Shown here: positions 1 to 8,300 of the stretch, piece after piece
How the letters are laid out: the number at the start of each line of letters is the position of its first letter
Position numbering within the stretch: position 1 is the stretch's first letter
Virus record (IMG/VR): IMGVR_UViG_3300025133_000022
Coordinates: 1-64,000 of that record
DNA: 64,000 bases
Strand: one strand, 5' to 3'
DNA from: a virus
The notes under the pieces: generated by a model
Seen by the model: only the letters and a program-made list of their open reading frames with translations
The model's database searches: none
What the model was told of the DNA's origin: nothing
Made by a program: the position numbers and the translations under genes

Positions 1-850
1 GATAAATAATATTAGCGTTACGCCCACGCATGGTACCACCACCAGAACCATCGGCTTTGGTGGCAACACCAGAGACGAAGCCGTTAATTACAGCTCCATT
101 ATCCATATCCATATGAAAGTACGGGGTCTTAACATAATAAGACCCACCTGACGCGGTCTTGATTCGTTTACTCAATTCGTAAGCTTCTTTACGCTTAAGT
201 AGTTTCTCCATCTCGTCAAAAATATTAAGCAGCTGAGACTGAAATGGAGTAACAACCATAATCTCTGGACCGGTCATAATCTTCTCGCCAGTCTTTTTAT
301 CGGTGCCGCGCTGTACCTCTCGATTGTACGCCAGGTACAGTAGCTTCAATGCAATAATAAAAGTTTTACCACTACGACGACCTTCCCTGATGACTAATTT
401 TTCACTAGTACACCGAAGCTGTTCTTTCTGATATGAACGCAAATTCCATGTAGGGTCCGCATCGTCAAAACCGAACATCAAGGTCGCCCAAGCAACTGGG
501 TCTATGGTACTTTTAAGCAGCAACTGGGCCCGTTCTGGGTCCATGTTGTTTTCTACAATCATTTTTCGCAGAGTGCCAGCACTGCCAGGAGGTAGGCTTT
601 TTGCAATACCTTTGCAGGGCACTTTGAATTCGTTGATAATGTTACCATCATCATCTCGTCTTCCTGCGTACTTTATCATTTGTCTTGCTTGGCAGTTGAT
701 GCAAGACCTGTGGACATCTGTACGAATTCCATACTTATTAGATAGCCAGTCTATGTCTTGGATATCTAATCGAGCGTCAGGATTTTGATATTCAATCCCA
801 TACTCATTTTTAACATAAAGTTTCTTCTTGATTTCAGTTAGATTCGGCAT
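1..850 (-). CDS. terL: Terminase large subunit, N-terminal part (3' end beyond window)
   Basis: Reading the minus strand from ATG at 850 gives an open frame of about 283 residues that runs off the left edge. An adenine-binding Q-type motif (LRSYQKEQ, about residues 137-144) precedes a Walker A loop GRRSGKT at 157-163, followed by a beta-strand EIMVVTP; the frame is cut at NANIIY, where Walker B should follow. This is the ATPase of the phage DNA-packaging motor; the nuclease half lies outside the window. Residues 47-79 hold HRSCINC and a further VPC, a possible N-terminal zinc site not usual for TerL. The start overlaps the preceding gene by 17 bases, so translation is probably coupled. Confidence 0.9.
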   Translation of the reverse strand, partial: MPNLTEIKKKLYVKNEYGIEYQNPDARLDIQDIDWLSNKYGIRTDVHRSCINCQARQMIKYAGRRDDDGNIINEFKVPCKGIAKSLPPGSAGTLRKMIVENNMDPERAQLLLKSTIDPVAWATLMFGFDDADPTWNLRSYQKEQLRCTSEKLVIREGRRSGKTFIIALKLLYLAYNREVQRGTDKKTGEKIMTGPEIMVVTPFQSQLLNIFDEMEKLLKRKEAYELSKRIKTASGGSYYVKTPYFHMDMDNGAVINGFVSGVATKADGSGGGTMRGRNANIIY

Positions 851-1244
851 CCTGTGCGTTCCCCAAATAGACCACTGTGCAATTGCCTAGCTTCAAGAAC
901 GGGCGCACATGTGTCTTCCAAGCTTTAGCATTCACACCATGGGCGTCTTCGACAAGGTAAGCCTTTGAAGGAACTCTGTTTTTCGACCCACTTACTACAT
1001 GCAAGTTTTGTCCAGTTTCTAAATTAACACACTGCAAAGAGCCACCATTTTCAAACGAAACACGAACAAGTGGATTCGTTTGGGAAACTGAGACCTTGTC
1101 AAGATGATACGCGAGCTCCCTGACTAAAGCTCTGTCTAGCGCATCGAACCAAACACCAGAGCCAAACAAAATTAAATCTTGTTTCTCTTTGGCAGCTTCG
1201 TTGAGAAGCTGTGTTGCAAGCCTAAGTCTGCTCTCGTATAGCAT
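834..1244 (-). CDS. Hypothetical protein upstream of terL
   Basis: A 136-residue protein ending inside the terL start. I prefer ATG 1244 over GTG 1250 because TTTTGAGGTGG lies at proper distance before it. No family recognised. The second half has strand-like hydrophobic runs (KAYLVEDAHGV, CTVVYLGN). Its place directly before terL is where small terminase subunits are often found, but no DNA-binding motif is visible, so that role is only a possibility. Confidence 0.75.
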   Translation of the reverse strand: MLYESRLRLATQLLNEAAKEKQDLILFGSGVWFDALDRALVRELAYHLDKVSVSQTNPLVRVSFENGGSLQCVNLETGQNLHVVSGSKNRVPSKAYLVEDAHGVNAKAWKTHVRPFLKLGNCTVVYLGNAQDAESN

Positions 1245-1251
1245 AGCCACC

Positions 1252-1575
1252 TCAAAACATACTAAAAATCAATCCTGCAATCCCGCTGGCGATAAGAGAC
1301 GCAACAGCTGAAGCAATTCCAATGTAAATTTTGGTACTCTGTTGCAGACTTATCATCTGTTTATCAAGATCGGCAGTACGAACTTCCAGAGCCTCACGTT
1401 TTCTTCTCTCAGCTTCCAGAGCATTTTCAAAATCTTGACGCATAACAGTCTCCCCCCTGAGATGAGATATCTCAAGACGAATATCATTCATGCTGTCTTT
1501 GACTTCGCTAAGCTCTGTTTGTAATAACAATTTGATCTCCGCAATAAGCTGGGCAGGTTGAATTTGATTACTCAT
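1252..1575 (-). CDS. Coiled-coil protein with C-terminal membrane segment
   Basis: ATG 1575 is preceded by AAGGAGGTGG, a strong ribosome binding site, giving 107 residues. Residues about 10-85 are charged heptad-like coiled coil; residues about 87-106 form one hydrophobic membrane span with small residues (AVASLIASGIAGLIF). The layout (long soluble helix, single C-terminal anchor) resembles phage membrane-associated spanin, holin-regulator or virion-tail accessory proteins, but no family is certain. Confidence 0.8.
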   Translation of the reverse strand: MSNQIQPAQLIAEIKLLLQTELSEVKDSMNDIRLEISHLRGETVMRQDFENALEAERRKREALEVRTADLDKQMISLQQSTKIYIGIASAVASLIASGIAGLIFSMF

Positions 1576-1756
1576 CTTCCACCTCCTTTTCACAAACCGT
1601 ATGACAAGTGTACTCTATCATTATATTTTTCACAGCTCCGTTTTTAATAGAGTTTGTTTTGGGTTCTTGTATTACAAGAAGCTGAGAGGGTTTTTGCTCT
1701 GTGACCAACTCGTTAAGTTGGTCAAGAAGGAAGATCAACCTGCCTAATCTATTCAT
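1568..1756 (-). CDS. Small hypothetical protein
   Basis: 62 residues, unrecognised. Its stop overlaps the next gene's ribosome binding site and start, and its ATG overlaps the stop of the upstream gene in an ATGA arrangement, which argues for a real, translationally coupled gene. The N-terminal half is leucine-rich and the C-terminal end acidic. Confidence 0.6.
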   Translation of the reverse strand: MNRLGRLIFLLDQLNELVTEQKPSQLLVIQEPKTNSIKNGAVKNIMIEYTCHTVCEKEVEDE

Positions 1757-2655
1757 CTGTACCTACTGTGATAATTTTTACTGGGCATGTGCATAAAACC
1801 TGCCTCTTGCCCTAAGGCACTTCGTGCGTTTAAGTGTGATTTGTGCATTGCTTGCACAGCTCTGGAGCGCATAGTCATCGCATTCTGAGTCATAAAAGCT
1901 GCCATGCTACCACTGGTGTCAATACCACGCTGTCGTTGGCGATGCTGATACCCTTGTCGAAGAATGGCTGTGCTGCCTTTAACAACGGCAGCACTAGCAG
2001 CTGCCGTGACTCCAACAGCAGCCATGCCACCTGCAATTAGCGGATTGGTAGCTGCAAAACGCAAAGGCGCAGCTCCAATAAAACCACCAATAAAAGCACC
2101 AGGAGTACCTAAAGCTGCTTGACCAATGGAAGCTCCAATGCCAGCTCCAGCGAACCTAGCCATGCCGCCAATTATGCCTGCCCCACCACCAAATGCAATC
2201 CTAGCACCAGCAGTTTTTACTCCAGTTTGAGCAATCCTAGACATAAATCCAATGTTTGCGCTAGGACCACTTGTGCCTAACGCCCCATATGCAAACCGTG
2301 CTACAGCACTAGCTGTTGCCACTTCCCAAACCGCTGCATCCTTGGCACCAGTCCATCCACCTTCCTGACCGGCCGAGTAAACATTATAAAAACTAAAAGC
2401 CCCACCTGCTGCGCTTCCAAGCATGCGTCTTCCCACGCCTTTAGGAAACATCCTTCGGGCAATATCTGGCATAACTGTTGTAGGAGAAGCATCCAGAAGT
2501 GCATTGTACCCGTGCCACCTAACACCATTAGGTAAACCCTTTACAGGCTCAAAACCTCCAGCAAGCATACCTCCTGCCTGAGCGTAATTCCGAAACCCAC
2601 TTGCGTATGGATTGTTCCAGGTCTTTCCGATAGTATTTTTAAGTCCTTCCCACAT
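1753..2655 (-). CDS. Gly/Ala-rich putative virion protein
   Basis: 300 residues from ATG 2655 (AGGATGTGAGA before it; a GTG at 2661 is possible). The middle third is dominated by small residues with several glycine-zipper-like hydrophobic stretches (GGAGIIGGMARFAGAGIGAS, residues about 170-225), flanked by basic, Arg/His/Gln-rich ends. Such composition is typical of phage internal or ejection proteins and tape-measure fragments that insert into membranes. It follows the double-nuclease gene directly, so both may be packaged and delivered together (inference). No named family recognised. Confidence 0.75.
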   Translation of the reverse strand: MWEGLKNTIGKTWNNPYASGFRNYAQAGGMLAGGFEPVKGLPNGVRWHGYNALLDASPTTVMPDIARRMFPKGVGRRMLGSAAGGAFSFYNVYSAGQEGGWTGAKDAAVWEVATASAVARFAYGALGTSGPSANIGFMSRIAQTGVKTAGARIAFGGGAGIIGGMARFAGAGIGASIGQAALGTPGAFIGGFIGAAPLRFAATNPLIAGGMAAVGVTAAASAAVVKGSTAILRQGYQHRQRQRGIDTSGSMAAFMTQNAMTMRSRAVQAMHKSHLNARSALGQEAGFMHMPSKNYHSRYR

Positions 2656-2657
2656 TC

Positions 2658-5609
2658 TCACATCCTATGGTGGCCAATTGGGCTACTGCTACTTAGAGCC
2701 TGTAATGTTTTTCTTTGGTGAAGGGCCATCCGGGCCTTTCTTGCCCTAGAAAGAGCCTTTCCCGAACCATACTGTTTAAAAGCAGCTGATCGACGTTTGC
2801 TGTGAATCTGGTTGCTGGTACCAACAGTGTCAAGAGCCATAACGGCATCAAGACGACCGTATCCGTTTCTATGGCTAAGTTTATTACTGTTTTCATTACG
2901 TCCTTTTGTTCTGATGAAGCCAGCAAGATCTTGAAGCTGTTCCTGCATATAACTTGTGCTCGGGGTACTTGCAGCCGACATAATTTGTGGGCCAACATGG
3001 TCTGCCCCCACATTGTAACGACTACCTAGATCCGCAGCAAGTGCAGCCGAAGCTGGTGTAAACTGCCCTGATGTTTGGGCAGCATTCATTGCGCTTACCA
3101 TCATCATTGTTCCGGCGTTCTTCACAACAGATTCAGGATTGGCCAACTGGTTAAATGTCACTCTGTTTCCAGAAGCAGCTGTATGCTCATAAAAACTACG
3201 AGCCCATGGCTGGCTCCACATACCCCTGTTAGTCTGATAGGCTCTTGTTTCAGCTTCTTTTAGCGCAGCATAATTAATACTTGCGTATTGTGCCTTTCCA
3301 AAAGGCAAATGGCTAGCTATTCCTCTTTTCACAAGTTCGTAGTTAAGGTTTCGCCCATCAGCGTAAACAGCACCCAGTGCACGACCATATGTTATTTCGT
3401 TTGGGTTGAAGATTAAATCAATATCACTGGCGCCAGCAAGCATAGCTTGGAAAGCCTGCGTTGCTTGATTGGCAAATGGTTGTGCCGGTCTATCTCCGTG
3501 TGCAACTTCCGGAGAGTCAAGGCCAGCCAGTCGGAAACTATAAGACTTATTTAAACCAAAGAAATCTTGCAATGCACCTGTGAGCCCACCTCTGCGAATT
3601 GTTACAGTATCAGCATCGTCTGCCGTAAGTTTCCAGTTCCCATCTTTAATATTGATCTTTTTCAGATCTCCTCTCATGCCGTAATCAGCACCCGCAACTG
3701 TTTGTCCACTTTTTACAAAATCATAGCCACCACCAATAAATGGACTCCAGGTAGGCAGCGAAGGCACCTTGTTTTGATAGTGTTGTGCTCCGTACTGGAC
3801 ACGCAACCACTTCTCTCGCTCGCGGAGCATTTCTTGGTCGATGAAAACTTGCTGAACCCCAACAGGTCCACGGTATGGTGAACCAAAGTCAGTCATGCTA
3901 TGGCGTTGCTGTTTCGCAACGGCTCCCTCGGACATTCCCTCGATTTGCTGCCTGCTAACCCATTCGTCATAACCATAATGCAGAATGGATTCTGGGCGTG
4001 CAGGCTGTTGTTGAAACACGCTTGCCGTCGCTCCAATAGCTGACAATGCAGCAGCAGCGCCTGCAAATACGCCTGCACGCCCTCGTGCGGCCCTAACACC
4101 CATCTCCATAAGCTCAAGGCCAACACCAGCCTTCGGTCGCTGCAGGACCTTGCTTAAGCGTGCACTTGCACCGCCAACTTGAATTTGAGAATACTGGTTG
4201 CGCAACTGAGAAAGACGATCGTGTACATATCGATTAAGACCTTGCTCGTCCTGAGAGTGCTGACTCATGCGTTGCCAAAGCGCATCTAAATCAACCTGGT
4301 CGTAACGTCCCTCTGCACGCACGTGCCCAAGGACCTGATCCATTGTACTGTAATTTGTACGCGTACTTCTTGTGCGCCAAACCTGAGTAAACTGCCCTTT
4401 GGGTGTAAGTTGGCTTTGAGCGAAAGGCAAACCGCCTTGTCGCTGCTGAGTAAACCCTTGTTTTAAGATATCCTGCTGAGCGCGTTGCAGTCGTTTCAGA
4501 GCCTGCTCTTCCTGCAGGATCGGTGAGTGTTCTTCCAGAGCCTGGAAATACATACTGACTTGCCCTAAGACACCATCGCTACCTTCTTTCAAATATCTCT
4601 TACCTAGCTCAGTACCCTCTGCTACGTGTTGAAGAGCACTAGTAAGCTTTACCCCTCTTTCGAGAACATAGCTTTCATGAATAGCTACATCTTCTGCTGC
4701 ACGGTGAACTTCCCTCATTCCGATACGCTCGGTATTGCCCTCTGCAAGAGCGTGGAGCCTGTGAGAGATATCTACACCTGTACCAAGGTAGTTTAAGTCC
4801 TTCTCTGTGAAGCCAAGTTTCTTTCCGTACGAATGGAGTGCGCGCGTCACATCCTGAATATCACGAACTGCCGTCTCCCCCGCCTTGGGTTGGTTTTGCA
4901 GGTAAGCTTTCCAAACACCAGTCCAGTCTCCATTTGCTTGAGCACGAGTACGCGCACGAGTAACTTCTGAACCAGTTACGTAGAACGGGTCGGGGCTTTG
5001 CGGATTCCATGTCTCTAATCCGGACTTGAACTGCTCAGCAGCTTCGGGACCCAGCGCCCCAAGCTGTGCGCCAACTTGCTTGCTTTCAAAAACAGCATTG
5101 GCAATCCAAACGGTCTTGCCACTCATTACCTGCTTGAGAGTTCCAAGAGCATCTTCAACACCAACCTGTTTCCCCAGGTTGGCTTTTATGCCAAGTTTTT
5201 CAAACCTGGTAGTACGAGCAGCGTTTTGAGCATTTATCTCGGCTGATGACGCTCCTAGTAAGTGCGGGTAGTGCTGAATCATACTTGCAAGCCATGGCTG
5301 CTGCTCACGCAATAGCGCCATTGTCTGTCCACGAGGAACTGGTGCTCCTGCTTGCCTCTCGACTTGAGCATGAAGTGCGTGCATCCAGTTACTGTACTTG
5401 TGTGCAGTGTATTGGTCAGCCGATGTACTTGCCAGCTTGGTATGCTCTTGTGGCATAGTCTGGATGGTTACTGCATTTGGGTTCAGTACAAAACTTTGCA
5501 AGTTGCGCGACTGCACATCCATAAAAGCCAGCTCATGCATGCCGGCACCACGTTCGAGACCAAGGGTCTCAGTGTCAAGAATAATTGCACGACGAAGTAA
5601 TTCAGACAC
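2658..5609 (-). CDS. DnaQ-like exonuclease / staphylococcal-nuclease fusion, putative virion protein
   Basis: 983 residues from GTG 5609 (AGGAGTACAG before it). N-terminal domain, residues about 7-315, carries the DEDDh exonuclease motifs: IILDTETLGLE (D12, E14), IANAVFESKQ (N171; the usual Asp after Phe is Glu 175) and HRAAEDVAIH (H302, D307). A long middle part has coiled-coil character and one hydrophobic Ala-rich segment near 513-530. Residues about 665-800 match the staphylococcal nuclease fold: SFRLAGLDSPE (R693, E701), YGRALGAVYADGR (R743) and a final GMWSQ, so all three catalytic residues are kept. The C-terminus is basic. DnaQ domains remove 3' ends of DNA; SNase domains cleave DNA and RNA with Ca2+. 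The setting among packaging/virion genes suggests an ejected enzyme that attacks host nucleic acid or processes phage DNA (inference). I know no standard phage family with this pairing. Confidence 0.85.
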   Translation of the reverse strand: MSELLRRAIILDTETLGLERGAGMHELAFMDVQSRNLQSFVLNPNAVTIQTMPQEHTKLASTSADQYTAHKYSNWMHALHAQVERQAGAPVPRGQTMALLREQQPWLASMIQHYPHLLGASSAEINAQNAARTTRFEKLGIKANLGKQVGVEDALGTLKQVMSGKTVWIANAVFESKQVGAQLGALGPEAAEQFKSGLETWNPQSPDPFYVTGSEVTRARTRAQANGDWTGVWKAYLQNQPKAGETAVRDIQDVTRALHSYGKKLGFTEKDLNYLGTGVDISHRLHALAEGNTERIGMREVHRAAEDVAIHESYVLERGVKLTSALQHVAEGTELGKRYLKEGSDGVLGQVSMYFQALEEHSPILQEEQALKRLQRAQQDILKQGFTQQRQGGLPFAQSQLTPKGQFTQVWRTRSTRTNYSTMDQVLGHVRAEGRYDQVDLDALWQRMSQHSQDEQGLNRYVHDRLSQLRNQYSQIQVGGASARLSKVLQRPKAGVGLELMEMGVRAARGRAGVFAGAAAALSAIGATASVFQQQPARPESILHYGYDEWVSRQQIEGMSEGAVAKQQRHSMTDFGSPYRGPVGVQQVFIDQEMLREREKWLRVQYGAQHYQNKVPSLPTWSPFIGGGYDFVKSGQTVAGADYGMRGDLKKINIKDGNWKLTADDADTVTIRRGGLTGALQDFFGLNKSYSFRLAGLDSPEVAHGDRPAQPFANQATQAFQAMLAGASDIDLIFNPNEITYGRALGAVYADGRNLNYELVKRGIASHLPFGKAQYASINYAALKEAETRAYQTNRGMWSQPWARSFYEHTAASGNRVTFNQLANPESVVKNAGTMMMVSAMNAAQTSGQFTPASAALAADLGSRYNVGADHVGPQIMSAASTPSTSYMQEQLQDLAGFIRTKGRNENSNKLSHRNGYGRLDAVMALDTVGTSNQIHSKRRSAAFKQYGSGKALSRARKARMALHQRKTLQALSSSSPIGHHRM

Positions 5610-5640
5610 CTGTACTCCTAGTCAAATCCCATATACAAAG

Positions 5641-5662
5641 AAAGGAGCCATACGGCTCCTCG
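5641..5662 (-). terminator. Terminator of the 5.7-7.4 kb minus-strand group
   Basis: On the minus strand AGGAGCC, a four-base loop and GGCTCCT are followed by TTCTTT. It lies in the short gap between two minus-strand genes. Confidence 0.65.
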
Positions 5663-5680
5663 TGAACAGTAAGCAACCTG

Positions 5681-6448
5681 TTAGTCGTCTAACATAATAG
5701 CCCGATCTTCATCAGGAACACCAGTTAGGCTAGACCGAGCCGCTTCTTCAAGATATTTACGGACAGCTAAAATCTCTTTTAGGACGTTGCTGTCTTCGCG
5801 CTGTCCACCAGTCTGAAATTCGTGTTTGGCTTTAGCAGCACGTGTTTCCATAAGGCGCTCAAGAAGTCGTTCGCGCCTGCGCTCAAGTCTATCAAGCACT
5901 TCAAAAACAGGGTGAAGTTGTGTGCTGAACACCTCGTATGTAGCGTCCCCAGCTTCCTTGACGTCTTTATCTTGACGAAGAAAGTCACGCCCTTCGCCAT
6001 CACGGTCACCTTCGCTAGTTATCATAAGTGCTCTGTTTTTATACATGTCGATGATAGCCAATTCGTTAACTAAGGCTAATTCAACAGGGTTGGCAGGATC
6101 AACTTCTAGGTGTTGGCAATACTCTATAATTTTTTGTCGCTGGTACATGGTCTCAAGCACACAAGGCATCATCATGGGGTAATTGCTGTCGGGACCATAG
6201 TCTCGTTTTTGTTTCTGTTTTACATCCGGAATAGGGCAGTGGTTTACAAACGGACAGCGCGAAGGCCCCTGGCACGTGAGTGGAGCAACTGTGTGCAGGC
6301 CATGGCGCATACGATTGAGAGAGTTGGTAATGCGCTGACGTTTTTCCGGAGCCATACGCTGCAGGAAATCCATATAGGCGCTTTCCTCTTCCTGAAGCCC
6401 CTGAAGTAATGCTTGCTGCTTCTCCTGTATTTCCTGCTTCTTGCTCAT
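5681..6448 (-). CDS. Cysteine-cluster protein of the packaging block
   Basis: 255 residues. Residues about 58-95 hold CQGPSRCPFVNHCP and a later Cys, spaced C-x5-C-x5-C, suggesting bound zinc or an iron-sulfur cluster. The rest is helical and strongly charged (ERRRERLLERLMETRAAKAK), with an acidic C-terminus. The ATG overlaps the upstream stop (ATGA), so it is coupled. Family not recognised; small terminase or portal-adaptor roles would fit the location but are unproven. Confidence 0.8.
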   Translation of the reverse strand: MSKKQEIQEKQQALLQGLQEEESAYMDFLQRMAPEKRQRITNSLNRMRHGLHTVAPLTCQGPSRCPFVNHCPIPDVKQKQKRDYGPDSNYPMMMPCVLETMYQRQKIIEYCQHLEVDPANPVELALVNELAIIDMYKNRALMITSEGDRDGEGRDFLRQDKDVKEAGDATYEVFSTQLHPVFEVLDRLERRRERLLERLMETRAAKAKHEFQTGGQREDSNVLKEILAVRKYLEEAARSSLTGVPDEDRAIMLDD

Positions 6449-6777
6449 CTTAGGCTCAACTCCACAGTAGGTGCCTCAATTCCAAAATCGGAAACATCAC
6501 CAGCCTTTAGGTGAGAGCTGGCGTCAAACAGTTCCTGAGTCTGCAGAGCCTGCTGGAGTGCATCGCCTAGCTGGGCACGATGGCGTAAATCCATCTGTTC
6601 GCTCTGAAGGACAAGTACGCGCTCTAGCAGCGCGTCTGCTGCCTGGGCATCAGTAGCTGGCCAAATAGTATCTTCAGTCTCCCAGAACCAGCCTTTATTG
6701 TAACTAAGTGTAGGGTTGACTGGTTGGCCTTGTGCCTCAAATTCAAGGGCTTGGATTTCAGTTGCTGGAATTTTCAT
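6445..6777 (-). CDS. Hypothetical protein
   Basis: 110 residues if ATG 6777 is used; it begins MKIPATEIQALEFEAQ inside the end of the preceding frame. The longer upstream extension lacks a ribosome binding site and overlaps the neighbour fully. Helical, with Gln/Leu/Ala-rich C-terminal half. Unrecognised. Confidence 0.65.
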   Translation of the reverse strand: MKIPATEIQALEFEAQGQPVNPTLSYNKGWFWETEDTIWPATDAQAADALLERVLVLQSEQMDLRHRAQLGDALQQALQTQELFDASSHLKAGDVSDFGIEAPTVELSLR

Positions 6778-7003
6778 CAAGTAGGTCCTCTGCTTCATAG
6801 GGATTGAAGTCTTGTAGTAGTGTGCTGCGGGCGCTGCATACGATCTCGCACTGTACGCCAACTACACTGAGAAGTGCTTCGCACTCGCCGTCTGTAGTGG
6901 CCATGAAGTTAATCATCTGTACGCCCAGAATGGGCTCGCCGGTACTGGCGTTGATGACCTTGGTGCCATCGGCAGTCCCATCGCTAATGATTTTAAGTTT
7001 CAT
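6758..7003 (-). CDS. Hypothetical protein
   Basis: 81 residues, acidic C-terminus, unrecognised. Overlaps its neighbours by about 10-20 bases on both sides, the normal packing in this operon. Confidence 0.65.
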   Translation of the reverse strand: MKLKIISDGTADGTKVINASTGEPILGVQMINFMATTDGECEALLSVVGVQCEIVCSARSTLLQDFNPYEAEDLLDENSSN

Positions 7004-7376
7004 TGAGTAATTTTAAAATTTGGGAAAGTTTGGGTGGAACGGGCTCAAGAGTCTTGAGAAATTTAAGTAATTCCTGTTGCTCGTTATCTACGTAGTATAA
7101 CTTAATACAGGCTTTACCGTATCGGCAGTGACGCCCTCGGGGGCTACTGTCAACGAAAAACTTATACCTATAACTGTGGAAACTCATGAAAACATCATGG
7201 CCGTAGCGGCGGTGAAGTCCATGAAGTAGATTGGATAATTCGTACATACGGTCATGCTGCATACTGGTAGTATAAACGCCTACGTGTACAGGGCAACCAA
7301 ATGAAATGAAAATTTCAAACACAGGAAAAGAATTGAGTGAAATGAAAATTTCGGGAACAGAAGAGTAAAAACACAT
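6993..7376 (-). CDS. Hypothetical protein, first gene of the minus-strand block
   Basis: Up to 127 residues. No ribosome binding site is clear; the ATG at about 7260 (MQHDRMYELSN) is a shorter alternative. The extra N-terminal part contains a 15-base direct repeat in frame (peptide EIFIS twice), so it may be untranslated leader instead. Basic, His/Tyr-rich; unrecognised. Confidence 0.5.
   Translation of the reverse strand: MCFYSSVPEIFISLNSFPVFEIFISFGCPVHVGVYTTSMQHDRMYELSNLLHGLHRRYGHDVFMSFHSYRYKFFVDSSPRGRHCRYGKACIKLYYVDNEQQELLKFLKTLEPVPPKLSQILKLLNET
7302..7352. repeat. 15-base direct repeat, period 36
   Basis: TGAAATGAAAATTTC occurs at 7302-7316 and 7338-7352. The sites lie at the upstream end of the minus-strand gene block and could be protein-binding sites or in-frame coding repeats. 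Confidence 0.7.
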
Positions 7377-7570
7377 ACAGGACTGCAGTACCTGGTTTAT
7401 TTAAGGCAGTGTAGGTAGGGTCCCTTTGTGTTCGGAGCCCACCCCGGTCTAAGTATGAGACCATTTCCTTCTTTTTTACGCACGTGGGCAATGTTGCCCA
7501 TGTGTACATACCGGAGGGACACATGTGTGATCCAGAGCGGGGAGATATATTCGACATGTAAGTCGGGTAT

Positions 7571-7617
7571 GGGAGAGCGCAAGCTCTCCCCTCCTTTTTA
7601 TGGCGTGCTGAAGCCAT
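7571..7617 (+). terminator. Terminator + second hairpin cassette, copy 1
   Basis: GGGAGAGC gcaa GCTCTCCC followed by CTCCTTTTT, then ATGGC (7600-7604) pairing with GCCAT (7613-7617). Confidence 0.75.
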
Positions 7618-7831
7618 GTGTACTGTGAGTACATGTGGTGAGCGTCGGCTGAGAAGCCTTAAGTCCTGATTACTGTGTGGTGTGTAGGCAACCAGCAGTA
7701 AGCTCTCTCCCTACACAACAATGACCCGGTATGGGGATACTCACAAAGGGCACAACCGCAAGATGTAAGACATCTGCATGTGCCTGGCAATACATACCTG
7801 CTTATGCTCCTGCAAGGAAGGAGTTAGTGAG

Positions 7832-7928
7832 CCCGCCACTAGGATGCGGGAGGTGACAGTACCACCGATGTACGTTAGTCAGCCTGCGACTAGGATGCAG
7901 GATAGTGTAGCCCCTACTAGGACAGGGG
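7832..7928 (+). ncRNA. Three tandem hairpins with shared ACTAGGA loop
   Basis: Stems CCCGC/GCGGG (7832-7850), CCTGC/GCAGG (7883-7901) and CCCCT/AGGGG (7911-7928) enclose loops containing ACTAGGA. The stem bases change together while the loop is constant, so the shape is selected as RNA. GTTAGT(G/C)AGCC precedes the first two. Probably protein-binding sites on a leader transcript or an RNA module. Confidence 0.65.
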
Positions 7929-8017
7929 ATGTATGAGGGAAGGTGGGGACTGCCCACGGATACCTCTGGTGTGTTGCTCACCCAGGACTGGAGCTGTACG
8001 TATGCCTAGTGCATGCG

Positions 8018-8052
8018 TATAGTGGCCGGATGCAACTGCTTAGGCCACTATA
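8018..8052 (+). ncRNA. Perfect 10-bp hairpin in control region
   Basis: TATAGTGGCC and GGCCACTATA enclose a 15-base loop; the hairpin directly abuts another (ACGTATGC/GCATGCGT, 7998-8018). No T-tract follows, so it is not a simple terminator. Confidence 0.5.
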
Positions 8053-8300
8053 AGGAAGTGGTAGGTAATCTGCACCTGAAAGCAGGGACGATAGCGCTCG
8101 TACAAGCGCTAGTACACAGGTACGACCTAGTAGGACATGGGCTCAGGTAGGTAGGCATGCCTACACTGAGATGGCACTGCTACTAGGTAACATGCAAGGA
8201 TAACAGTACGTCCTATACGTGCTCGCTGTGGGGTGAGATGCCCACATGTACACACTGTACAACCCGTGCACTTAAGCACATAGATGTCCTGGAGGACACC

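Larger units (their letters stand above)
7377..8300. promoter_or_regulatory. Divergent gene-free control region
   Basis: About 0.9 kb between the minus-strand packaging block and the plus-strand block. I find no convincing coding frame. It holds the first terminator/second-hairpin cassette (7571-7617), three covarying hairpins (7832-7928), adjacent perfect hairpins at 7998-8018 and 8018-8052, another at 8092-8111, and the palindrome GTAGGCATGCCTAC at 8151-8164. It must contain promoters for both directions; no canonical -35/-10 pair stands out. Confidence 0.6.

Noticed and set aside
1342-1524. Plus-strand ORFs inside the left block
   Set aside because: All lie opposite well-supported minus-strand genes and lack start signals.
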